NCBI RefSeq assembly: GCF_004801295.1
Contig: NZ_SSOC01000001.1
Coordinates: 310,001 to 374,000, forward strand
Length of the DNA stretch: 64,000 nt
Source: Pseudothauera nasutitermitis
GTDB lineage: Bacteria; Pseudomonadota; Gammaproteobacteria; Burkholderiales; Rhodocyclaceae
Reading direction: 5' to 3'
Shown here: in pieces, positions 19,601 to 31,316 of the stretch
How the letters are laid out: each line of letters starts with the position of its first letter
Numbering within the stretch: the first letter of the stretch is position 1
Translations under genes and position numbers: made by a program
The notes under the pieces: model-generated
What the model saw: only the letters and a program-made list of their open reading frames with translations
Databases searched by the model: none
Told to the model about the DNA's origin: nothing

Positions 19601-19629
19601 AGCAAAATTCGCTAAAATTCTATTTTGCT
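19601..19629. promoter_or_regulatory. Perfect inverted repeat in the ppsR-ppsA intergenic region
   Basis: AGCAAAAT (19601-19608) and ATTTTGCT (19622-19629) are perfect 8-base inverted copies separated by 13 bases. The spacer also holds a second AAAATTC and a plausible -10 (TAAAAT). The site is 31-59 bases before the ppsA start and 66-94 before ppsR, so it could be an operator for either gene. The regulator is unknown. Confidence 0.4.
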
Positions 19630-19659
19630 TTCTCCCCAACAATTTCGGAAGGCCATTCC

Positions 19660-22026
<2,367 letters not shown>

Positions 22027-22045
22027 GCGGCCTCCGGGCAGATGG

Positions 22046-22070
22046 GCGGCGACTTCGGTCGCCGCTTTTT
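22046..22070 (+). terminator. Rho-independent terminator of ppsA
   Basis: GCGGCGAC-TTCG-GTCGCCGC, a perfect 8-base stem with a UUCG tetraloop, followed by TTTTT; it begins 20 bases after the ppsA stop. Confidence 0.93.
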
Positions 22071-22302
22071 CGTCTGTGCATTTGTTGACGCGAATCATTA
22101 TTCAAGTGTCGAAAAGTGTTACACTCGGCGCGGTTTTTCTGTTTGAACAAATGAAATGCGTTGGAACCAAAGGCGAATCGCCGCGCAGTGGCAGGTTCGC
22201 AATGGTTCGTGACGTGTTTGCAGGAGTGAGCGGAAAGTGGGCGCCAGGCATGCCGACCGGCCGGCGGCAGTGGCGCCCGCGTGGTATTCAGGAGGTTAGC
22301 GA
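22071..22302. other. Intergenic region, ppsA to M23 peptidase
   Basis: 232 bases without a convincing gene. The A/T-rich part (~22076-22150) probably carries the promoter of the following operon: a TACACT -10-like hexamer is at 22120-22125, but no -35 is well placed. AGGAGG at about 22290 is the ribosome site of the next gene. Confidence 0.4.
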
Positions 22303-23286
22303 GTGGCGTTCGTCATTCTTTCTGCAGGAGGCCTGACGCAGGCCCGATTGCTCACTGTCAGCACCCGCAGTGTGCTGGTGTTCGGTTGCCTGCTGGCTAC
22401 CGTCGCCGTCGCGGCGGGCATCGCGCTGGGCTACCGGATGGCACAGGCCCCGGTGCCGGAGGCCGAGATCGCCGTTGCGGAAACCGCCGTACCCCTGACG
22501 CTCGATCAGCCCGAGGGCCGCGCGCTGGTCGACCGGGTCGGGGAATTGTCCGGCCGCCTGATCCGCCTGGAAAGCGAGGCGGTGATGCTGGCCAAGCGCG
22601 TCGGCGTGCTGAAGGAATTCGAAGAACGCGTCGATGCCGCGGCCGGCGACAAGAAAGTGCCCGCGGCCGACACGACGGGCAAGGCCGCCGTGGCGCCTTC
22701 CGGCGGTCCGCTGGTGCCGCCGCTGGGCCAGACGATCGGCGATGCGGCCGAACAATCCGTCGAGGCCGCGCTGCGCGATGACTTCGGCACCGGCCTGAGC
22801 GAACTCGAGCGCCACCTGGATCGCATCGACGCCGCCTTCGCCCTGGTCGAGCGCGTCACCACCGAGCGCAACCTGGAGAACATGGCCTTCCCGAGCCGCA
22901 TCCCGGTCGAAGGGCGGCCGATCACCTCCGGCTTCGGCAACCGCCTGGATCCATTCACCCGCCGGCTGGCGCGCCACACCGGCGTCGACTTTCCCGCGCC
23001 GCCGGGCACGCCCATCCTCGCCAGCGCGGGGGGCAAGGTGAAGTACGCGGGCTACAACCGCGATTACGGCTACATGATCGAGATCGATCACGGCAACGGC
23101 CTGATCACCCGCTACGCCCATGCCTCCCGCCTGCTGGTGAAGACCGGCGAACTGATCATGCCGCAGCAGCGCATCGCGCTGGTCGGCTCCACCGGGCGGT
23201 CCACCGGGCCGCACCTGCATTTTGAAGTGATCCGCGCGGGCAGCTACGTGGATCCTCGCCTGTACCTCGCGCGCAGCGGCTCCTGA
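22303..23286 (+). CDS. Membrane-anchored M23 (LytM) family metallopeptidase
   Basis: 327 residues from GTG 22303, preceded by a strong AGGAGG. One TM segment at ~26-45 (VLVFGCLLATVAVAAGIALG) puts the rest in the periplasm. A coiled-coil-like region (~60-110) is followed by the LytM domain at ~200-320, with zinc/catalytic residues in RHTGVDFPAP (HxxxD) and GPHLHFEV (HxH). An active enzyme would cut peptidoglycan cross-links. It starts an apparent operon with a small membrane coiled-coil protein (13 bases on) and a bactofilin (27 bases further). That set is seen where bactofilin scaffolds position M23 peptidases. Confidence 0.9.
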   Translation: MAFVILSAGGLTQARLLTVSTRSVLVFGCLLATVAVAAGIALGYRMAQAPVPEAEIAVAETAVPLTLDQPEGRALVDRVGELSGRLIRLESEAVMLAKRVGVLKEFEERVDAAAGDKKVPAADTTGKAAVAPSGGPLVPPLGQTIGDAAEQSVEAALRDDFGTGLSELERHLDRIDAAFALVERVTTERNLENMAFPSRIPVEGRPITSGFGNRLDPFTRRLARHTGVDFPAPPGTPILASAGGKVKYAGYNRDYGYMIEIDHGNGLITRYAHASRLLVKTGELIMPQQRIALVGSTGRSTGPHLHFEVIRAGSYVDPRLYLARSGS

Positions 23287-23299
23287 ACGAACGCGCAAG

Positions 23300-23668
23300 A
23301 TGGGTCTGTTCAGTCGTTTTTCCACCCGGCAGCTCACCGCCACCCGCTTCCATCTGACCTCCGACCGCCGGGTGCGCAATGCCATCGTGGTGCTCCTCGT
23401 GATCGGCGTGCTGGGGGCGATCGGCGCCGCAACCGTGCATTATTTCGAAGCCCGGCTCGCGCCGGCTATCCGCGTCGCCGAACTGGAGGAAGAAAACCGC
23501 CAGTTGCGCGCCGAGGCGGACAGCGTGCGCATGGAGCTGGAGATGGAACGCGCCACCCGCGCGGAGCTGAAGCGCCAGGTGACCCAGCTCAACGAGCAGG
23601 TCAGCCAGCTCAACCATCAGCTCGGATTCTTCAATTCGCAGGCCAACGGGGCGCGCAAGCCCAACTGA
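23300..23668 (+). CDS. Small membrane protein with coiled coil, unknown function
   Basis: 122 residues. A basic N-terminus leads into one TM helix at ~27-48 (NAIVVLLVIGVLGAIGAATV), then a continuous heptad-rich coiled coil (~58-110: ELEEENRQLRAEADSVRMEL, then LKRQVTQLNEQVSQLNHQLG). The layout resembles FtsB/FtsL-type bitopic proteins, but no family signature is recognised. Its place between an M23 peptidase and a bactofilin suggests that it bridges the cytoplasmic scaffold to the periplasmic enzyme; this is inference. Confidence 0.75.
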   Translation: MGLFSRFSTRQLTATRFHLTSDRRVRNAIVVLLVIGVLGAIGAATVHYFEARLAPAIRVAELEEENRQLRAEADSVRMELEMERATRAELKRQVTQLNEQVSQLNHQLGFFNSQANGARKPN

Positions 23669-23695
23669 GCCGGCTCACTCATCCGGAGGCACACG

Positions 23696-24142
23696 ATGTT
23701 TCGCAGCAAGAAGCCCAGCAAGTCCATCGAGGTGACCAAGCTCTCCAGCCTGATCGCCGACAACGTCGAAATCGTCGGTGACGTGGTGTTCTCCGGCGGG
23801 CTGCGCGTGGATGGGCGCATCGAAGGCAACGTCATCAACAAGGACGGCGCGCACGGCCTGCTGGTGCTCAGCGACAAGGGCGGCATCTCCGGGCGGGTCA
23901 AGGTCTACGACGCGGTGGTCAATGGCGCCATCTCCGGTGATCTGGAAGTCGAGCATTTCCTCGAACTGCAGGCCAAGGCCAGGGTGTCCGGCAACATCCG
24001 CTACCGCCAGTTGCAGATGGAGTGCGGGGCCACCATCGAAGGCAAGCTGGAGCGCAGCGGCGAAGAGCGCGCGCGCGCCGAGGTCGACGACGCCAAGGTG
24101 GTCGAACTGGGCGCCACGCAGCAGGCCGCCGGCTCGCGCTGA
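23696..24142 (+). CDS. Bactofilin
   Basis: 148 residues. The central DUF583 domain is a repeating right-handed beta-helix with the bactofilin pattern SLIADNVEIVGDVVFSGGLR, VDGRIEGNV, ISGRVKVYDAVVNGAISGDL, LELQAKARVSGNIRY. The N-terminus is short and basic, the C-terminus charged and disordered. Bactofilins polymerise without nucleotide into cytoskeletal filaments that place cell-wall enzymes. Co-encoded with the M23 peptidase upstream, consistent with a cell-shape or polar module. RBS: GGAGGCACACG before ATG. Confidence 0.95.
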   Translation: MFRSKKPSKSIEVTKLSSLIADNVEIVGDVVFSGGLRVDGRIEGNVINKDGAHGLLVLSDKGGISGRVKVYDAVVNGAISGDLEVEHFLELQAKARVSGNIRYRQLQMECGATIEGKLERSGEERARAEVDDAKVVELGATQQAAGSR

Positions 24143-24180
24143 GTCCGCCGCGCGGCGGCGGGGGAGCGGGCCGGGTCGGG

Positions 24181-24186
24181 TATAAT
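24181..24186 (+). promoter_or_regulatory. Consensus -10 (TATAAT) upstream of purL
   Basis: A perfect TATAAT lies 62 bases before the purL start in very GC-rich sequence. No good -35 is found 16-18 bases upstream (that stretch is all G/C), so an activator or extended element may be needed. Confidence 0.5.
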
Positions 24187-24247
24187 CCCGCCTTTCGGCC
24201 CCGGCGGGCCGCCACGGCCCGCGTTCCCACCTCTCCCCGTCGCCCAA

Positions 24248-27200
24248 ATGACCGAAATCCTCAAGCTGCGCGGTGCTCCCGCGCTGTCCGAATCCCGTCT
24301 CCAACGCCTTGCCCGTCCGCTCGCCGATGCCCTGCCTAAGTGCAAGGGGGTACGTGCCGAGCATTGGTACTTCATCGAGCTTTGCGCGCCGCTGGATGCT
24401 GCCGGGCGTGAACGCCTGATCGATCTGCTCGGCGCCCGGCCGGACAGCGCCACGCCGCCGGAAGGCCAGTTGCTGCTGGTGGTGCCGCGTCTGGGCACCA
24501 TTTCGCCGTGGTCTTCCAAGGCCACCGACATCGCCCGCCAGTGCGGCTTCGAGCAGGTCGTGCGCATCGAGCGCGGGACCGCGTTCACCCTGGCGCATAA
24601 GGAGCTCGACGCCGCCCAGGGCGCCGCCGTGCTGCCGCTGCTGCACGACCGCATGACCGAATCGGTGCTGCCGGACACCGATGCCGCCGAGGCGCTGTTC
24701 TACCACTACGAACCGCAGCCGCTCACCAGCGTCGACATCCTGGCCGGCGGGCGCGCCGCGTTGGAGGCGGCCAACGGCGAACTCGGCCTGGCGCTGTCCG
24801 AGGACGAGATCGACTACCTGGTCGACAACTTCGGCCGCATGGGGCGCAACCCCACCGACGTCGAACTGATGATGTTCGCGCAGGCCAATTCCGAGCACTG
24901 CCGCCACAAGATCTTCAACGCGGACTGGGTGATCGACGGCCGGACCATGGGCAAGAGCCTGTTCGGCATGATCAAGGACACCCACAAGGCGCATCCGCAG
25001 GGCACCGTAGTAGCCTATTCGGACAACGCCTCGGTGATCGAGGGCGCGCGCATCGAGCGCTTCTACCCGGATGCCGACGGCCAGTGGCGCTACCGCGAGG
25101 AAACCACGCACATCCTCGCCAAGGTGGAAACCCACAACCACCCCACGGCGATCTCGCCCTTTCCGGGCGCGGCCACCGGCGCGGGCGGCGAAATCCGCGA
25201 CGAGGGCGCCACCGGGCGTGGCTCCAAGCCCAAGGCCGGGCTGGCCGGCTTCTCGGTGTCCAACCTGGAGATCCCCGATTTCGCGCAGCCCTGGGAACGC
25301 CCCTACGGCAAGCCGGAGCGCATCGCCTCGGCGCTCGACATCATGATCGAGGGACCGATCGGCGCGGCGGCGTTCAACAACGAATTCGGCCGCCCCAACC
25401 TGGCCGGCTACTTCCGCAGCTTCGAGCAGGCCGTGCAGGGCGAGGTGCGCGGCTACCACAAGCCGATCATGATCGCCGGCGGCGTGGGCAACATCCAGGC
25501 CGAACAGGCCGAGAAGCCCACCTTCCCGCCGGGCACGCTGCTGATCCAGCTCGGCGGCCCCGGCATGCTGATCGGCCTGGGCGGCGGCGCGGCATCGAGC
25601 ATGGCCACCGGCACCAACACCGCCGACCTCGATTTCGCCTCGGTGCAGCGCGGCAACCCGGAAATCCAGCGGCGCTGCCAGGAAGTCATCGACGCCTGCT
25701 GGCAGCAGGGTGCCGGCAACCCCATCATCGCCATTCACGACGTGGGCGCCGGCGGCCTGTCCAACGCCATGCCGGAACTGGCCGACCACGCCGGGCTGGG
25801 CGCCACCTTCGAACTGCGCGAGGTGCACATCGAAGAGCCGGGCATGAGCCCGCGCGAGATCTGGTCCAACGAATCCCAGGAACGCTACGTGCTGGCCGTG
25901 GCGCCGGAGAACCTGGCGCTGTTCCGCTCCTTCTGCGAGCGCGAACGCTGCCCGTTCGCCGTGCTCGGCACCGCCAGCGCCGACGGCCGCCTGGTGGTCA
26001 ATGACCGCCATTTCTCTAACCGCCCGGTCGACATGGACATGCAGGTGCTGCTCGGCAAGCCGCCGAAGATGACCCGCGACGTGTCGCGCCGCGCCACCCA
26101 CCTGCCGCCCTTCGACCTCACCGACATCGACGTGGGCGAGGCCTGCCGCCGCGTGCTGCGCATGCCGGCGGTGGCCAGCAAGAACTTCCTGATCACCATC
26201 GGCGACCGCTCGGTGGGCGGGCTGACCGCGCGCGACCAGATGGTCGGCCCATGGCAGGTGCCGGTGGCCGATGTCGCGGTCACCGCGATGAGCTTCCACG
26301 GCTTTGCCGGCGAGGCCTTCGCCCTGGGCGAGCGCACGCCGCTGGCCTGCGTGGACGCGCCGGCCTCCGGGCGCATGGCGGTCGGCGAGGCGATCACCAA
26401 CATCGCCGCCGCCGACATCGCTGATCTGGGTCTGGTGAAACTATCCGCCAACTGGATGGCCGCCGCCGGCTTCCGCGGCGAGGACGCCAAGCTGTTCGAC
26501 ACCGTGCAGGCGGTCTCCGAATTCTGCGTGGCCGCCGGGCTGTCGATTCCGGTGGGCAAGGATTCCCTGTCGATGCGCACAGCCTGGCAGGAAGAGGGCG
26601 AGGACAAGCAGGTGGTGGCCCCGCTGTCGCTGATCGCCACCGCCTTCGCGCCGGTCGCCGACCTGCGCCGCACGCTCACGCCGCAGCTGCAGTTGCCCGA
26701 AGGGCAGGAAACCGAACTGCTGCTCATCGACCTGGGCAACGGGTGCAACCGCCTGGGCGGTTCGGTGCTCGCGCAGGCGTGGAATTCGGTGGGCGAACAC
26801 GCCCCGGACGTCGATCCCGCACAACTGCGCGCCTTCTTCGCCGCCGTGCAGCAGCTGCGCCGCGACGATCTGCTGCTGGCCTACCACGACCGTTCCGACG
26901 GCGGCCTGTTCGCCACCGTGGCGGAAATGGCCTTCGCCGCGCACTGCGGGGTGTCGCTGATCCTGGACACGGCGAGCTACGACGAGCACATGAACGACGT
27001 GGACGGCCTGGAAAAGAAGCCGGACACCCTCAAGGGCCGCTTCATCGACAGCGCGCTGGCCGCGCTGTTCGCCGAGGAGCTCGGCGCCGTCGTGCAGATC
27101 CGCCGCACCGACCGCGAGCGCGTCACCGCCGCATTGCGCGCCGCCGGGTTGAGCTACCACTTCGTCGGCGAGCCCAACGAGCGCGACGAAATCCGCCTGT

Positions 27201-28189
27201 GGCGCAACGGCAAGCTGCTGTTTTCCGCGCCGCGCGCCGAACTGCTGCAGACCTGGGCGGAAACCGGCTACCGCATCGCCCGCCTGCGCGACGACGCCGA
27301 CAGCGTGCAGCAGGAATTCGACGCGCTGGCCGACCCCAGCGACCCCGGCCTGTCGGTGGTCGCCAGCTTCGACGTCACCGAGGACGTCGCCGTGCCCTTC
27401 ATTGCCACGGGCAGCCGGCCCAAGGTCGCCGTGCTGCGCGAGCAGGGGGTGAACTCCCAGGCCGAGATGGCCGCCGCCTTCGAGCGCGCGGGCTTCGCGC
27501 CGGTGGATGTACACATGTCCGACCTGCAGGCCGGCCGCGTGCAGTTGGCCGCCTTCCACGGCCTGGCCGCGTGCGGCGGGTTCTCCTACGGCGACGTGCT
27601 GGGCGCGGGGCAGGGCTGGGCCAAGTCCATCCTGTTCAACGAGGCGCTGCGTGCGCAGTTCGCCGCCTTCTTCCAGCGCACCGACACTTTCGCGCTGGGC
27701 GTGTGCAACGGCTGCCAGATGATGGCCCACCTGGCGCCCATCATTCCCGGCGCGCAGCACTGGCCCACCTTCCAGCGCAACCGCAGCGAGCAGTTCGAGG
27801 CGCGCTTCGTGATGGCCGAGGTGCTGGAATCGCCCTCCATCCTGCTCGCCGGCATGGCCGGCAGCCGCATGCCCATCGTGGTCAGCCACGGCGAGGGCAG
27901 GGCGGTGTTTGCCAGCGCGGCGGACCATGCGGGCGCGCTGGCCGCGCTGCGCCACGTGGACAACCACGGTGCGCCCACCGAGCGCTATCCGTTCAACCCC
28001 AACGGCTCGCCCGGCGGGCTGGCCGGGGTGACCACGGCGGACGGGCGCTTCACCATCATGATGCCGCACCCCGAGCGCACCGCGCGCAGCGTGCAGATGT
28101 CCTGGGCGCCGCGCTGGCTGGTCGAGGCCAGCCCGGACGCCTCGCCGTGGCAGCGCATGTTCCGCAACGCGCGGGTCTGGCTGGGCTGA
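24248..28189 (+). CDS. purL: Phosphoribosylformylglycinamidine synthase (single-chain)
   Basis: 1313 residues, the long proteobacterial PurL that makes FGAM from FGAR, ATP and glutamine in purine synthesis. Order: N-terminal PurS-like domain, linker, two AIRS-like ATP domains ([71 protein letters not shown]), and a C-terminal class I glutaminase with nucleophile Cys near 1153 ([13 protein letters not shown]) and His/Glu near 1275 ([10 protein letters not shown]). The restriction enzyme gene starts only 2 bases after its stop. Confidence 0.98.
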   Translation: MTEILKLRGAPALSESRLQRLARPLADALPKCKGVRAEHWYFIELCAPLDAAGRERLIDLLGARPDSATPPEGQLLLVVPRLGTISPWSSKATDIARQCGFEQVVRIERGTAFTLAHKELDAAQGAAVLPLLHDRMTESVLPDTDAAEALFYHYEPQPLTSVDILAGGRAALEAANGELGLALSEDEIDYLVDNFGRMGRNPTDVELMMFAQANSEHCRHKIFNADWVIDGRTMGKSLFGMIKDTHKAHPQGTVVAYSDNASVIEGARIERFYPDADGQWRYREETTHILAKVETHNHPTAISPFPGAATGAGGEIRDEGATGRGSKPKAGLAGFSVSNLEIPDFAQPWERPYGKPERIASALDIMIEGPIGAAAFNNEFGRPNLAGYFRSFEQAVQGEVRGYHKPIMIAGGVGNIQAEQAEKPTFPPGTLLIQLGGPGMLIGLGGGAASSMATGTNTADLDFASVQRGNPEIQRRCQEVIDACWQQGAGNPIIAIHDVGAGGLSNAMPELADHAGLGATFELREVHIEEPGMSPREIWSNESQERYVLAVAPENLALFRSFCERERCPFAVLGTASADGRLVVNDRHFSNRPVDMDMQVLLGKPPKMTRDVSRRATHLPPFDLTDIDVGEACRRVLRMPAVASKNFLITIGDRSVGGLTARDQMVGPWQVPVADVAVTAMSFHGFAGEAFALGERTPLACVDAPASGRMAVGEAITNIAAADIADLGLVKLSANWMAAAGFRGEDAKLFDTVQAVSEFCVAAGLSIPVGKDSLSMRTAWQEEGEDKQVVAPLSLIATAFAPVADLRRTLTPQLQLPEGQETELLLIDLGNGCNRLGGSVLAQAWNSVGEHAPDVDPAQLRAFFAAVQQLRRDDLLLAYHDRSDGGLFATVAEMAFAAHCGVSLILDTASYDEHMNDVDGLEKKPDTLKGRFIDSALAALFAEELGAVVQIRRTDRERVTAALRAAGLSYHFVGEPNERDEIRLWRNGKLLFSAPRAELLQTWAETGYRIARLRDDADSVQQEFDALADPSDPGLSVVASFDVTEDVAVPFIATGSRPKVAVLREQGVNSQAEMAAAFERAGFAPVDVHMSDLQAGRVQLAAFHGLAACGGFSYGDVLGAGQGWAKSILFNEALRAQFAAFFQRTDTFALGVCNGCQMMAHLAPIIPGAQHWPTFQRNRSEQFEARFVMAEVLESPSILLAGMAGSRMPIVVSHGEGRAVFASAADHAGALAALRHVDNHGAPTERYPFNPNGSPGGLAGVTTADGRFTIMMPHPERTARSVQMSWAPRWLVEASPDASPWQRMFRNARVWLG

Positions 28190-28191
28190 GC

Positions 28192-28917
28192 ATGAGCGCG
28201 CTGCGCGGGCCGCTCAGTGACCTGTCCTCGCCGGGGGCCATCCTCGGTGAGCTGGAGCACTATCTTTCTGCCGCGCTGCGCGCCGGCGACCTGCGCCTGT
28301 CCAACGCGCAGGGCGATGGGCGCAGCAACTCCAGCGAGGACGAGCGCCGCATCTCCTCGGCGCTGCGCTTCTTCGCGCACGCCAATCAGGCCTTCAAGCA
28401 GCACGGGCTGAGCATCGAGATCGCCCCGCCGCGCTGCTGGTACGACTTTCTCGTGCGCAACGAGGACGAATCGGTGTGGCTGCCGGTGAACGTCAAGGTC
28501 ACTGCGATGCGCGGGCAGGACAACATCTCCTCCAAGGAAGGGCTGTTCTACGCGGTCACCGGCATCCGCCCGGAACGCATCGGGCTGAACAACTGGGAGC
28601 GCTACTGCGAGGCGGTGGCCGAGCACCTCGATCCGGACACCACGGCGGACTACTACTTCCTGGTGGTGTCCAAGAACGACGTCGGCCACGTGTTCTGGAC
28701 CAGCCTCAAGCAGATCAACCGGGTGGTGCCCAACGGCAACAATCCGCCCTTCCAGTGCGCCTGGCGCGACAACCAGGTACGCGTGGAGCGCCCGCCGCGC
28801 GAGGCGGTGGCCCGTCTGCTCGGCGTGCTGGGTGAAACCTTCCGCCTGCGCGCCGAGGCCTGGCGCTACTACGGCGAAATCCTCGCGCCCCGCGTCAACG
28901 GGCTGGAAGCCGACTGA
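28192..28917 (+). CDS. Probable type II restriction endonuclease of unknown specificity
   Basis: 241 residues. Its function is inferred mainly from the adjacent N6-adenine methyltransferase. The body contains CWYDFLVRNEDES then VWLPVNVKVTAMRG, which aligns by eye with a PD-(D/E)xK core such as that of EcoRV (YPDF...IDIKTT). The second acidic position would be Asn (N-x-K), which is unusual. Later segments include FYAVTGIRPERIGLNNWERY and YYFLVVSKNDVGHVFWTSLKQIN. Starts 2 bases after purL and ends 10 bases before the methyltransferase, so it may be co-transcribed with purL. Base composition is as GC-rich as the neighbours. It could also be another nuclease partner of the methylase. Confidence 0.65.
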   Translation: MSALRGPLSDLSSPGAILGELEHYLSAALRAGDLRLSNAQGDGRSNSSEDERRISSALRFFAHANQAFKQHGLSIEIAPPRCWYDFLVRNEDESVWLPVNVKVTAMRGQDNISSKEGLFYAVTGIRPERIGLNNWERYCEAVAEHLDPDTTADYYFLVVSKNDVGHVFWTSLKQINRVVPNGNNPPFQCAWRDNQVRVERPPREAVARLLGVLGETFRLRAEAWRYYGEILAPRVNGLEAD

Positions 28918-28927
28918 GAACGTACCG

Positions 28928-30172
28928 ATGAGCCGCAAGCTCGACGTCGCCACGCTCGGCCAGGTGTTCACCCCGGACGACATCGTCGCCACCATGCTCG
29001 CCCTGCGCCGCAACCACGGCCGCGTGCTGGAACCCTCGGCCGGCGACGGCGCGTTCTCGCGCCATCTGCCCGGCTGCGTGGCGATCGAGATGGATGCGCG
29101 GGTGGCGCCGAAAGGGGCGAAGGTGATGGACTTCTTCGCCTACTCGCCGCGTACGCGCTTCGACACGGTGATCGGCAATCCGCCCTATGTGCGCCATCAG
29201 GACATTGCCCCGGAAACCCGCGCGCGGCTCGATTCGCAGCTGTTCGACGCGCGTTCCAACCTGTTCCTGTTCTTCATCGAGAAGAGCGTGCGCCTGCTGC
29301 GCGACGGCGGTGAACTGATCTTCATCACCCCGCGCGAGTTCATCAAGCTCACCGCCGCCGCGCGGCTCAACGACTGGCTGTTCGAGCAGGGCACCATCAC
29401 CCACTGGATCGAGACCGGCGACACGCGCATCTTTGACGGCGCGGTGCCCAACTGTGCCATCTTCCGCTTCGTGCGCGGCGACTTCTCGCGCCGCACGCTG
29501 TACCGGCGCATCACCGATGCCGACTGGGACGAGCGCGAGATGGTGCACATCGACGGCCAGCTCGCCTTCACCCATGCCCACCTCACGGTGCCGCTGGCCG
29601 AGCTGTTCGACGTGCGCGTAGGCGCGGTGTCCGGCGCGGACGACCTCTTCGAGCACCGCGACGGCAACCTGGAATTCGTCTGCTCACGCACCGCCGCCAC
29701 CGGCGAGACGCGGCGCATGCTCTACGACCTGCGGCACCCTTCGCTGAACAAGCACAAGAAGCGCCTGCTGGCGCGCCGCGTGCGCCACTTCGACGAGAGC
29801 AACTGGTGGAAGTGGGGGCGCGCCTACCACGACGCGTCCGGCCCGCGCATCTACGTCAATGGCAAGACGCGCCGCGCTCGGCCGTTCTTCACCCACGCGT
29901 GCACCGCCTACGATGGTTCGATCCTGGCGCTGTTTCCAAAGGTCGAGATCGACATCGCGCGTGCCATCGAACTGCTCAACGACGCGGTGCCGTGGGAGGA
30001 ACTCGGCTTCGTCGTCGATGGCCGCTATCTGTTCACCCAGCGCACCCTGGCCACGCTGCGCCTGCCGGCAGTGTTCGCCGAACTCCTCGGCGCGGCACCC
30101 GCCGCCACGCCGCAGTCTGAGCAGGATCAAGTCGCGCGGGACGGCGCGGCGGCTATAATCGCCACGTCCTGA
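28928..30172 (+). CDS. Type II N6-adenine DNA methyltransferase (gamma class)
   Basis: 414 residues. Starts SRKLDVATLGQVFTPDDIV, a typical gamma-class opening. The AdoMet site is VLEPSAGDGAFSRHL (motif I) and the catalytic site is IGNPPYVRHQD (motif IV, NPPY), which indicates N6-adenine methylation. The C-terminal half (from ~220) should be the target-recognition domain (KHKKRLLARRVRHFDESNWW; GPRIYVNGKTRRARPFF). It protects host DNA from the endonuclease encoded 10 bases upstream. Recognition sequence unknown. Having the nuclease gene first is less common than the reverse, and no separate controller gene is visible. Confidence 0.9.
   Translation: MSRKLDVATLGQVFTPDDIVATMLALRRNHGRVLEPSAGDGAFSRHLPGCVAIEMDARVAPKGAKVMDFFAYSPRTRFDTVIGNPPYVRHQDIAPETRARLDSQLFDARSNLFLFFIEKSVRLLRDGGELIFITPREFIKLTAAARLNDWLFEQGTITHWIETGDTRIFDGAVPNCAIFRFVRGDFSRRTLYRRITDADWDEREMVHIDGQLAFTHAHLTVPLAELFDVRVGAVSGADDLFEHRDGNLEFVCSRTAATGETRRMLYDLRHPSLNKHKKRLLARRVRHFDESNWWKWGRAYHDASGPRIYVNGKTRRARPFFTHACTAYDGSILALFPKVEIDIARAIELLNDAVPWEELGFVVDGRYLFTQRTLATLRLPAVFAELLGAAPAATPQSEQDQVARDGAAAIIATS
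30154..30159 (+). promoter_or_regulatory. Candidate -10 for the copper cluster, inside the methyltransferase 3' end
   Basis: TATAAT lies 39 bases before the DUF2946 start and overlaps the last codons of the methyltransferase gene. No convincing -35 is present. It suggests that the copper genes have their own promoter. Confidence 0.4.
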
Positions 30173-30197
30173 ACGCCGCGCACCGCTTCCGCCGCCC

Positions 30198-30590
30198 ATG
30201 TCCATCCTCCATCGCACGCGCCTGACAGCCTGGCTGGCCGCCTTCGCGGTGGCCATCGCCGCACTGGCGCCCACGCTCACCCAGGCCATGGCCTGGGCCG
30301 GCGATGGATCGGTGCGCTGGGTGGAAGTGTGCACCGTGCTCGGGGTGAAGATGGTGGCGATGCAGGAGGACGGCGCCGATACGGACGCGCCGGCCTCCGG
30401 CGACCTGCCGTCCGCCTCCTGCCCGTACTGCAGCCCCCATGCCGGCAGCTTCGCGCTGCCGCCGGGCTCTGCGCTTGCCGTGGCCGCCCTCCAGCCGCGG
30501 GAAACGCTGTTTTCCGCGCCGTCCGCCGCGCCGCCGCCGGCTGCTTCGCGGGGCATCCCCCAGCCCCGCGCTCCGCCTTACCCCGCCTGA
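30198..30590 (+). CDS. DUF2946 family small secreted/membrane protein (copy 1)
   Basis: 130 residues. N-terminal hydrophobic segment (LTAWLAAFAVAIAALAPTLTQA) works as a signal peptide or anchor. Next is WVEVCTVLGVKMVAMQ, then a Cys-rich SASCPYCSPHAGSFALPP and a proline-rich tail. The CxxC-x2-H arrangement and neighbours fit DUF2946, which commonly sits beside copper chaperones and TonB copper receptors. The molecular role is unknown; the Cys/His cluster could bind copper. A second copy is at 31317-31733. Confidence 0.75.
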   Translation: MSILHRTRLTAWLAAFAVAIAALAPTLTQAMAWAGDGSVRWVEVCTVLGVKMVAMQEDGADTDAPASGDLPSASCPYCSPHAGSFALPPGSALAVAALQPRETLFSAPSAAPPPAASRGIPQPRAPPYPA

Positions 30591-30593
30591 TTT

Positions 30594-30638
30594 CCGGAAC
30601 GGCGGCCCGCCCCCGCGGGGATGGGCCGCTGGTTCCGG
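30594..30638 (+). other. Long imperfect hairpin between DUF2946 and the copper chaperone
   Basis: CCGGAAC pairs with GTTCCGG (30632-30638), and inside it CGGCCC (30603-30608) pairs with GGGCCG (30623-30628). There is no T-tract, so it is more likely an mRNA-stabilising or processing element than a terminator. The rest of this 218-base gap shows no gene; AGGAG precedes the next start. Confidence 0.5.
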
Positions 30639-30808
30639 TCGGCCGATCGGGAAAGGCGGGGGCAATCCCCGCGCAACGCATCGCATGCCTTCGTCGCCAT
30701 ATCCGGCACGACAGGCGTGCGCCGCGCCAGCGCTCCCCTGCGTTCCCGGGACGGCCCGCCTTGCCGTAGCTGTCCATCCCCCGTGGTTCACAAAAGGAGT
30801 GCTTCATC

Positions 30809-31264
30809 ATGAAACGCATCGTTCTGCCGCTGTGCTTCGCGCTGCTGTCCGGTTCCGCCCTGGCCCAGGTCCAGGTCGACGAGCCCTGGGTGCGCGCCAC
30901 CGTGGCCCAGCAGAAGGCCACCGGCGCCTTCATGCGCCTGACTTCGCCCACCGACGCCCGTCTGGTCGGAGTCGCTTCCCCGGTTGCCGGTGTGGCCGAA
31001 ATCCACGAGATGGTCATGCAGGACAACGTGATGAAGATGCGCCCCATCGAGGCCCTCGCGCTGCCCGCCGGACAGGCCGTGGAACTGCGCCCGGGCGGCT
31101 ATCACGTGATGCTGCTCGATCTGCGTGCCCAGGTGAAGGCGGGGGAGGAGGTGCCGCTGTCCATCGTCGTCGAGCATGCCGGCGGACAACGCGAAACCAT
31201 CGAACTGCGCGTGCCGGTGCGCGCGCTGAACGCGGCGGGCGGCCACGCGCCGGCCAGGCACTGA
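30809..31264 (+). CDS. Periplasmic copper chaperone PCu(A)C
   Basis: 151 residues with a clear Sec signal (MKRIVLPLCFALLSGSALAQ). Cu(I)-binding residues of the family pattern are present: AEIHEMVMQDNVMKMRP and GGYHVMLLDL (His and Met ligands). An extra His occurs in the C-terminal GGHAPARH. PCu(A)C proteins deliver copper to the Cu-A site of oxidases and probably to other periplasmic copper enzymes. In this organism N2O reductase is a plausible client because nos genes are in the same window. It stands between two DUF2946 genes and upstream of an OprC-like receptor. RBS AGGAG before ATG 30809. Confidence 0.93.
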   Translation: MKRIVLPLCFALLSGSALAQVQVDEPWVRATVAQQKATGAFMRLTSPTDARLVGVASPVAGVAEIHEMVMQDNVMKMRPIEALALPAGQAVELRPGGYHVMLLDLRAQVKAGEEVPLSIVVEHAGGQRETIELRVPVRALNAAGGHAPARH

Positions 31265-31316
31265 GCAGCGTTTTCGCGCAATCCGCCGAGCTGAGCGCCG
31301 TTTTCCCCTCCCGCCC

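Noticed and set aside
23675-26299. 874-codon minus-strand frame opposite bactofilin and purL
   Set aside because: Shadow frame; both plus-strand genes are unambiguous.
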